Of a DNA stretch of 64,000 bases, positions 58,211 to 64,000 are shown piece by piece. The DNA is taken from positions 1-64,000 of the forward strand of contig NZ_AZWQ01000028.1 in NCBI RefSeq assembly GCF_000514815.1, written 5' to 3'. Every line of letters begins with the position of its first letter. Position 1 is the stretch's first letter. A program made the translations under genes and the position numbers. Source of the stretch: Salinispora fenicalii. Its GTDB lineage: Bacteria; Actinomycetota; Actinomycetes; Mycobacteriales; Micromonosporaceae. Under the pieces are notes generated by a model, which worked only from the letters and a program-made list of their open reading frames with translations, had not been told where the DNA came from and ran no database searches.

Positions 58211-58993
58211 TCAGGTGTCGTGGACGAGGCAATCGGCGATGCTCCGGGCGGTGGCGAGCAGCTTCGCCCGAACGACCCGGGCGGAGGTCATCATCTCGCT
58301 GGCCGGCAAGGCACAGGCGAGCGCCACCCGGCGCTCCACGTCCTTGTCGGCGTTCACCAACACCGCCGCGCAGGCCACTCCCGGCCGGTACTGCCCCAGT
58401 TCCAGCTGCATCCCCCGCCGCTCGCCAGCCGCGAGGTCGGCCTCGAACGCCTCGATGGTGGTCAGCGTCCCGGTGGTGAATGGACGCATGCCATTCTCCC
58501 GCAAGTAGCGCAGCCGCTGTTCGGTCGTGAGCGTCGCGAGCAGCGCCTTACCGAGCGCGGTGGCGTGCGCCCCCTCGTCGAAACCGGGAACCAGGTCCTC
58601 CAGGTAGGGGGAGCGTGGGCCTTCGGTGGCGGCCGTAATGGCGATCTGGCCACCGATGAACCGGCCCAGGAAGTGGCTGTACCCGGTGTCGAGGACGGCC
58701 CGCCGCAGGGACTCCCCGACCGCCGGCGGCCCGCGGAAGGCGCTGACCAGCTCGCGGTAGCGGTCGGCTATCTCCAAGCCCACGATGTACGTGCCGTCCT
58801 CGCGCCGGATCACATAACCCTCGTACGCCAGGGTGCGGACGAGGTGGTAGGTGGTTGCCACGGTTAGCTCGCACCGTCGCGCGATCTGTTTGACGGTCAG
58901 CCCTTTCGGGGCACGACCGACTGATTCGAGCACTCGTAGCGCACGGGACACGCTTCGGATGAGATCCGAAGGTTCCGCCAAGGGGTCGCGCAC
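58211..58993 (-). CDS. IclR-family transcriptional regulator
   Basis: 260 residues. The winged HTH has SVSRALRVLESVGRAPKGLT, VKQIARRCELTVATTYHLVRTL and EGYVIRREDGTYIVG (residues about 12-75). The effector domain has LVPGFDEGAHATALGKALLATL and ends GVACAAVLVNADKDVERRVALACALP. IclR proteins bind small aromatic or sugar-derived effectors; none can be named here. The GTG at 58993 has GGAGG five bases before it; two more codons are open upstream. The nearest genes are convergent (PhoX) or far off, so its targets are not obvious. Confidence 0.9.
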   Translation of the reverse strand: MRDPLAEPSDLIRSVSRALRVLESVGRAPKGLTVKQIARRCELTVATTYHLVRTLAYEGYVIRREDGTYIVGLEIADRYRELVSAFRGPPAVGESLRRAVLDTGYSHFLGRFIGGQIAITAATEGPRSPYLEDLVPGFDEGAHATALGKALLATLTTEQRLRYLRENGMRPFTTGTLTTIEAFEADLAAGERRGMQLELGQYRPGVACAAVLVNADKDVERRVALACALPASEMMTSARVVRAKLLATARSIADCLVHDT

Positions 58994-59289
58994 AACCACC
59001 TCCGCAGCCGGGGGCTTACACCATATGAAATACAGGACCGGTCGGAAACGCCTGTTCGGGTAGAGAACACCAGATCGTCATCCACCGCTAGTGATGAGAT
59101 GGTCACTTTCGGATGACATTGAGGAGTTTGGACCCCGAAACCGACCGGCGCCGGGGACGCCGGCTCCCCGGGACACCACCACTGGTTCAATGGATGCGTC
59201 AGCCGAACCGGGAGGCTGCAGCCAGACCCGAGCTGCGGCAGCCAGACCGGGACACCGCAGCCAGTCCGTGAACTGGTCGCGCAGATACG

Positions 59290-60360
59290 TCAGCTGGTCC
59301 GGTCCGCGATCTGGTCGCAGAGAAGTTCGAGCGCCTGCCGGGCCGGGCCCCACGGCAACGGCGCAAGTTGCGCGCGCGCCTGCTCAGCGCGGCTACGGAC
59401 CGTCTCCCGGGCCCGCTTCAACGCCGGGCTCTCCCGGAGCAGTCCGAGCGCCTCGGCGTGCAGGTCATCATCGGTCAGCGGGCCGACCGCCAGGACTTCC
59501 CGGAGCCGCACCGACGAGGCATCAGCGTCGTCCGAGGCGAGGGCATACAGCACGGGAAGGGTGGGGATACCCTCGCGGAGATCAGTCCCGGGCGTCTTGC
59601 CGGAGCGCTCCGCCTCACTGGAGATGTCCAACAGGTCGTCCGAGAGCTGGAAGGCGACCCCGATCGTCTCGCCGTAACCGGCCAGCGCCTCAGTATGCGT
59701 CGGACTAGCCCCGCTGAACATCCCACCGAACCGGGCCGCGGTAGCGATCAATGAACCGGTCTTCTCGGCGATCACGTGCAGGTGGTGCGCCACCGGATCT
59801 ACCCCGGGACGCGGCCCCACAGTCTCCGCGATCTGGCCGTGCACCAACCGGGCAAAGGTCCGCGCCTGCAGTCGGACAGCTTCGGTGCCCAGGTCGGCGG
59901 AGATATCCGCGGCGCGGGCAAAGAGATAGTCACCGACCAGAATGGCCACCGAGTTCGTCCACCGCGAGTTGGCGCTCGGGGCACCTCGACGCACCAGCGC
60001 CTCGTCCATGACATCGTCGTGGTAGAGCGTGGCCAGGTGGGTGAGCTCCACCACCACAGCGGCCGGCACCACCTCTTCCCGAGTCGGATCCCCGAACTGG
60101 GCGCCGAGCGCCACCAGCAACGGGCGGAACCGCTTGCCACCGGCCTCAAGGAGGTGCCGGGCGGCCTCAGTGACGAACGGATCGGCGCTGACGACATCGT
60201 CCCGCAGCGCAGCCTCGACCCCCGCCAGCACTTGAAGCGCCGAATCCGGGAGCCCCGCGTCGGCTGGATGCAACCCGACGGCACCCCACTGACCCGCACC
60301 GCCCCGGCCGGAACGACTACCCACGCCGGTGGCACCCGAAAGCTTGTCAGCCGGATTCAC
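59290..60360 (-). CDS. Long-chain polyprenyl diphosphate synthase
   Basis: 356 residues. It contains GGKRFRPLLVALGAQ (isopentenyl diphosphate binding), the first Asp-rich motif LYHDDVMDEALVRRG and the second FQLSDDLLDISSE, plus KTGSLIATAARFGG. In the first motif the residues before DD are small/aromatic as in long-chain enzymes. The product is therefore probably a C40-C50 chain for the menaquinone side chain. The position next to the nuo operon end supports a respiratory-quinone role. The GTG at 60360 follows GGGAGGCGTG; the frame is open to 60375. Confidence 0.9.
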   Translation of the reverse strand: MNPADKLSGATGVGSRSGRGGAGQWGAVGLHPADAGLPDSALQVLAGVEAALRDDVVSADPFVTEAARHLLEAGGKRFRPLLVALGAQFGDPTREEVVPAAVVVELTHLATLYHDDVMDEALVRRGAPSANSRWTNSVAILVGDYLFARAADISADLGTEAVRLQARTFARLVHGQIAETVGPRPGVDPVAHHLHVIAEKTGSLIATAARFGGMFSGASPTHTEALAGYGETIGVAFQLSDDLLDISSEAERSGKTPGTDLREGIPTLPVLYALASDDADASSVRLREVLAVGPLTDDDLHAEALGLLRESPALKRARETVRSRAEQARAQLAPLPWGPARQALELLCDQIADRTS

Positions 60361-60456
60361 CACGCCTCCCACCATGCCACACCAGTACCGTCAGCCCCGG
60401 GCGGGGATAACCCAAAGGGCGCACCGAATGCGTCCATGACCTCTGAGAACAGCCCC

Positions 60457-60487
60457 GGGGCCGGCACGGAGGTCACGTGCCGGCCCC
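60457..60487. terminator. Terminator hairpin of the nuo operon
   Basis: GGGGCCGGCAC (60457-60467) and GTGCCGGCCCC (60477-60487) form a perfect 11-bp stem with a 9-base loop, 13 bases after the nuoN stop codon. Confidence 0.75.
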
Positions 60488-60499
60488 GAACTAGCGGTG

Positions 60500-62053
60500 T
60501 CACCGCACGAACTCTGCGGCTCCTGCGGCGAGATCGAGCAGCGGCTGCGGAAACACGCCGAGCACCAGGGTGGCGACCACACCGATGGTCAACGCGGCCG
60601 AGGTCAGCCAGCCCGGCACGACGACGGCGGGCGTGGACTCACCGGGCTCGGAGAGCCACATCAGCACGACCACCCGCAGGTACGGGAAGGCGAGCACCAT
60701 GCTGGTCAGCACACCGGCGATCACCAACCAGCCCTGACCGCCGTCGAACGCCGCGCTGAAGACCGCGAACTTGCTCGTGAAGCCGCTGGTCAGCGGGATT
60801 CCGGCGAAGGCGAGCAGGATGAAGGTGAACAGCCCGGCGTAGAAGGGCGAACGCTGGCCCAGACCCGCCCAGCGGGACAGGTGGGTGGCCTCGCCGTCGG
60901 CGTCCCGGACCAGGGTGACCACGGCGAACGCGGCCAACACCGAGAAGCCGTAGGCCACCAGGTAGAACATCGTCCCGGAGACCCCGTCGCTGGTCGGCGC
61001 GAGCACCCCGACCAGCAGGTACCCCGCGTTGGCGATCGAGGAGTACGCGAGCAGCCGCTTGATGTCGGTCTGGGTGACCGCCAGCACCGCCCCGACGAGC
61101 ATGGTCAGCACCGCCACCACGCCGAGGACCGGGGTGAAGTCCCAACGGGCTCCCTCGAAGGCGACGTGGAAGACCCGCAGCAGGGCGCCGAACGCGGCGA
61201 CCTTCGTACAGGCGGCCATGAAGCCGGTAATCGGGGTGGGCGCACCCTGGTAGACATCCGGCGTCCAGACGTGGAACGGCGCGGCACCGGCCTTGAACAG
61301 CAGGCCGATGGCAATCATCGCCATACCGCCGAAGAGCAGCACCGGGCTGGACGGGCTCTCCGCGACTGCCGCGTGGATGGTGGCGAAGTCAACCCCCGCC
61401 GACCGGCCGGGAATACCAGCGGTGAAGCCGTACACCAGCGCGACGCCGAAGAGGAAGAACGCCGAGGCGTACGCGCCGAGCAGGAAGTACTTCATCGCCG
61501 CTTCCTGGCTCAGCAGCCGCCGGCGGCGGGCCAGGGCGCAGAGCAGGTAGAGCGGCAGGGAGAGGACCTCGAGCGCGATGAACATGGTCAGCAGGTCGTT
61601 CGCCGCCACAAAGATCAGCATGCCGCCGACCGCGAAGCTGGTCAGCGGGTACACCTCGGTCGCGCCCGGAGCCCCGTCGGCCTGCCGACGGTCGTCCGCC
61701 GACTCGGCGGTCACCGCCGCCTGAGCCACGAACGCCCCACCGCGCTCGACCGTGCGCTCGCCGATGAGCAGCAGGGCCATCGCGGCCAACACCAGAATCG
61801 CGCCCTGCAGGAAGAGCGCCGGCCCGTCAATGGCGATCGCCCCACCGATGGTGATCAGACGATCATTGGCGTTCAACACCACCATGGTCAGCGCACCGAG
61901 CACCGCCAGCAGCGCCACCGCGAGCTGCACCACGTGCCGCCGGCGGCGCGGCACGAACGCCTCGACCAGGACACCGACCAGAGCGGCGCCCAACAAGATG
62001 AGCGTCGGCGCGAGCGCCGCATAGTCGATCGGTGGAAGCTTCAGCTCGCTCAC
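60500..62053 (-). CDS. nuoN: NADH-quinone oxidoreductase subunit N
   Basis: 517 residues, about fourteen membrane helices. It has the antiporter-like subunit motifs FIALEVLSLPLYLLCALARR (conserved Glu and Lys region), KYFLLGAYASAFFLFGVALVYG, LLFKAGAAPFHVWTPDVYQG and TDIKRLLAYSSIANAGYLLVG. It is one of the three proton-channel subunits of respiratory complex I. The GTG start overlaps the nuoM stop codon (GTGA), and the gene is last in the operon, followed by a terminator. Confidence 0.96.
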   Translation of the reverse strand: MSELKLPPIDYAALAPTLILLGAALVGVLVEAFVPRRRRHVVQLAVALLAVLGALTMVVLNANDRLITIGGAIAIDGPALFLQGAILVLAAMALLLIGERTVERGGAFVAQAAVTAESADDRRQADGAPGATEVYPLTSFAVGGMLIFVAANDLLTMFIALEVLSLPLYLLCALARRRRLLSQEAAMKYFLLGAYASAFFLFGVALVYGFTAGIPGRSAGVDFATIHAAVAESPSSPVLLFGGMAMIAIGLLFKAGAAPFHVWTPDVYQGAPTPITGFMAACTKVAAFGALLRVFHVAFEGARWDFTPVLGVVAVLTMLVGAVLAVTQTDIKRLLAYSSIANAGYLLVGVLAPTSDGVSGTMFYLVAYGFSVLAAFAVVTLVRDADGEATHLSRWAGLGQRSPFYAGLFTFILLAFAGIPLTSGFTSKFAVFSAAFDGGQGWLVIAGVLTSMVLAFPYLRVVVLMWLSEPGESTPAVVVPGWLTSAALTIGVVATLVLGVFPQPLLDLAAGAAEFVR

Positions 62054-63582
62054 CGGCTCGCCTCCTGTGGAGTTCCGGCCGACGGGGCCGGGTCAGTCTT
62101 GCCGATATCCTGCATGGTCGCCTGGACCGCAGGGTTGATGACATCCGTGACCGGCTTCGGGTAGAAGCCGAGCAGCAGGATCAGCGCGACCAGCGGGGCC
62201 ACGACGACCTTCTCCCGCAGGTTCAGGTCCCGCTTCATCCCCTCGACCTCGGTCAGCGCCGGGTTGAGCGTGCCCTGGGTAGTGCGCTGCACCATCCATA
62301 GCACGTACGCGGCGGCCAGGATGACCCCGAGCGTGGCGATCACCGCCACCGGCTTGTTCACCGAGAAGGTACCGATCAGCACCAGGAACTCGGAGATGAA
62401 CGGCGCGGTACCGGGCAGCGCCAGCGAGGCGAGACCCGCGAAGAAGAGCACCCCGGCCAGGAGCGGAACCATCTTCCCGGCGCCGCCGAAGTCGCTGATC
62501 AGCGCGGAGCCGCGGCGGGCGACCAGCATCCCGACCACCAGGAAGAGCAGACCGGTGGCGAGCCCGTGGTTGACCATGTAGAGCACCGCACCGGTGGCCG
62601 CCTGGCTGGTGAACGCGAAGATGCCGACCCCGATGAAGCCGAAGTGCGCGATCGAGGTGTACGACACCAGCCGCTTCAGGTCGTTCTGACCGATCGCGAG
62701 GAGCGCCGCGTAGATGATGCCGATCACGCCCAGCGCCAGCGCCCACGGCGCGAACCACTTGGCCGCGTCCGGGAACAGCGGCAGGCAGTAGCGCAGCAGA
62801 CCGAACGTCCCGACCTTGTCGAGCACACCGACCAGCAGCGCGGCGGCACCCGCGGGGGCCGCGCCACCGGCGTCCGGCAGCCAGGTGTGGAACGGGAAGA
62901 ACGGGGCCTTGATCGCGAAGGCGATGAAGAAGCCGAGGAAGAGCCAGCGCTCGGCACCGGTGGAGATGTCCACCTCCGACAGCGCCACCCAGTCGAAGGT
63001 CTTTCCGCCGACCACCCAGAGGCCGATCACCGCGGCGAGCATGAACAAGCCGCCGACCAGCGAGTAGAGGAAGAACTTCACGGCCGCGTACTGCCGCTGG
63101 TGTCCGCCGTAGCTACCGATGAGGAAGTACATCGGCACGAGCATGACCTCGAAGAACACGTAGAAGAGGAAGACGTCGGCGGCGGCGAAGACGCCGATCA
63201 TCGTGCACTCGAGCACCAGCAACAGTGCGAAGTAGGTTGGCACCGACCGCTTGGACGACTCGGCGTCGTGCCAGGACGCCAGAATCACCAGCGGCACCAG
63301 CAGCGCGATCAGCATCAGCATGACCAGCGCGATGCCGTCGGCGGCGAAGGTGAAGTTGACGCCCCAGTTCGGAATCCACGGATAGGACTCGCGGAACTGG
63401 AACCGGTCACCACCGGTCTGCCAGGTCACCCACATGACCACCGAGAGCGCCAGCACCAGCAGCGACCAGCCGAGCGCCACCTGTTTGGCCAACTCCGGCC
63501 GGCGGCGGGGCAGGACGGCGACCACCAGGGCACCGACCAGCGGCGCCACGGTGAGCACCGAAAGAAACGGGAAGTCGGACAT
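62050..63582 (-). CDS. nuoM: NADH-quinone oxidoreductase subunit M
   Basis: 510 residues, about fourteen membrane helices. Motifs: FYVFFEVMLVPMYFLIGSYGG (conserved Glu), AVKFFLYSLVGGLFMLAAV, AFAIKAPFFPFHTWLPDA (Lys and His), and QNDLKRLVSYTSIAHFGFIGVG. It is a proton-pumping membrane subunit of complex I. The ATG at 63582 follows GGAGGTAAGGCCGCGTA. The 82-base gap to the nuoL stop codon shows no other gene. Confidence 0.96.
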   Translation of the reverse strand: MSDFPFLSVLTVAPLVGALVVAVLPRRRPELAKQVALGWSLLVLALSVVMWVTWQTGGDRFQFRESYPWIPNWGVNFTFAADGIALVMLMLIALLVPLVILASWHDAESSKRSVPTYFALLLVLECTMIGVFAAADVFLFYVFFEVMLVPMYFLIGSYGGHQRQYAAVKFFLYSLVGGLFMLAAVIGLWVVGGKTFDWVALSEVDISTGAERWLFLGFFIAFAIKAPFFPFHTWLPDAGGAAPAGAAALLVGVLDKVGTFGLLRYCLPLFPDAAKWFAPWALALGVIGIIYAALLAIGQNDLKRLVSYTSIAHFGFIGVGIFAFTSQAATGAVLYMVNHGLATGLLFLVVGMLVARRGSALISDFGGAGKMVPLLAGVLFFAGLASLALPGTAPFISEFLVLIGTFSVNKPVAVIATLGVILAAAYVLWMVQRTTQGTLNPALTEVEGMKRDLNLREKVVVAPLVALILLLGFYPKPVTDVINPAVQATMQDIGKTDPAPSAGTPQEASR

Positions 63583-63664
63583 TACGCGGCCTTACCTCCG
63601 TCGTCACTGTGCGGTCCGCCGACGGCGGCCACCGCGGGGTTCCCCGACCGCCTCCTGAGGTCGA

Positions 63665-64000
63665 TCACACCAGCCACCCCGCCTCGACGGCCAGGAAGGC
63701 CGCCACCACCAGCAGGGCGCCAGCCAGAATCGAGGTGGCGTACGACCGGACGAAGCCGGTCTGCAGCCGCCGGAGCCGACCCGAGCCACCGCCGACGCCG
63801 GCGGCGAGGGCGTTGACCAGTCCGTCGATGCCCCGGTTGTCCAGGTAGACCAGCGCCCGGGTGAGGAAGATGCCCGGCTTCTCAAACACCGTCTCGTTGA
63901 CGGCGTCGGTGTAGAGGTTCTTCCGGGCGGCGGTGACCAGCACCCCGGCCGGCTGCGGCTCGGTGGCCGTGCCGCGCCGGAACAGGAACCACGCGAGCCC
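63665..64000 (-). CDS. nuoL: NADH-quinone oxidoreductase subunit L, C-terminal part (cut by window edge)
   Basis: The last 111 codons are in the window, starting at GLAWFLFRRGTATEPQPAG. They include AARKNLYTDAVNETVFEKPG, the amphipathic-linker part of NuoL. The final membrane helix region with TSILAGALLVVAAFLAVEAG then leads to the stop codon. The order L-M-N is the standard one for complex I operons. The reading frame is unbroken to the window edge. Confidence 0.93.
   Translation of the reverse strand, partial: GLAWFLFRRGTATEPQPAGVLVTAARKNLYTDAVNETVFEKPGIFLTRALVYLDNRGIDGLVNALAAGVGGGSGRLRRLQTGFVRSYATSILAGALLVVAAFLAVEAGWLV

Overview
The window is about 70% G+C, uses actinobacterial codon bias and many GTG starts, and its core gene order is that of the Actinobacteria: tmk-holB, topA, hppA, an anti-sigma/bldG pair, a DEAH helicase, a tad secretion locus, an HAD phosphatase, acs and the end of the nuo operon. 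Protein content (ESX-like/YbaB cassette, SseB-like protein, PhoX, immune inhibitor A protease) suggests a Micromonosporaceae chromosome, probably Salinispora or Micromonospora. The expanded family of Chlamydia-type (Pmp) beta-helix exoproteins would fit a marine Salinispora, but the genus cannot be proven from this sequence alone.

Left region (1 to about 15.5 kb) is accessory. It holds five paralogous secreted parallel beta-helix proteins (one cut by the window edge). Four of them stand behind a shared leader with a TGTCSGTYTR box and a GCTACC...GGTAGC inverted repeat. Two cell-wall-anchored seven-bladed RCC1 propeller proteins (LPITG sortase signal) face each other. Also present are two GNAT-type acetyltransferases, a GT87-type membrane glycosyltransferase, a DUF1801 protein and a frameshifted hypothetical gene. 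The region ends at a decayed tyrosine integrase lying against the 3' end of a tRNA-Thr(CGT). I read this as the fixed end of an old integrative element or a hot spot for surface-protein genes.

Middle region (15.7 to 38 kb) is core: a membrane metallophosphoesterase, a PSP1/RicT-type protein, a YbaB plus ESX-like trio, holB, an MFS-thymidylate kinase fusion with an unconventional start, a PLP-dependent racemase/aldolase-fold enzyme, a TetR regulator divergent from a sugar-lactone oxidase with a perfect palindrome between them, topA, a lipoprotein pair, the K+-independent H+-pyrophosphatase, an anti-sigma/anti-anti-sigma (bldG) pair and a DEAH helicase.

Right region (38.5 to 64 kb) starts with a seven-gene tad/Flp cluster on the minus strand (CpaE-like, TadA, TadB, TadC, Flp-type pilin, two TadE-like proteins), followed by an intergenic 6C-type small RNA and the HAD phosphatase. 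After that come a degenerate Fic-like protein, acs, an M6 immune-inhibitor-A protease behind an apparent transcription attenuator, an alpha/beta hydrolase with an altered nucleophile elbow, an SseB-like two-gene unit, a holin-family membrane protein, a Tat-exported PhoX protein, an IclR regulator and a long-chain polyprenyl diphosphate synthase. Last is the 3' end of the nuo operon (nuoL partial, nuoM, nuoN). The polyprenyl synthase and nuo genes plausibly work together in menaquinone-linked respiration.

Several genes carry a TANNNT box only 6 to 8 bases before the start codon and are probably transcribed without a leader.
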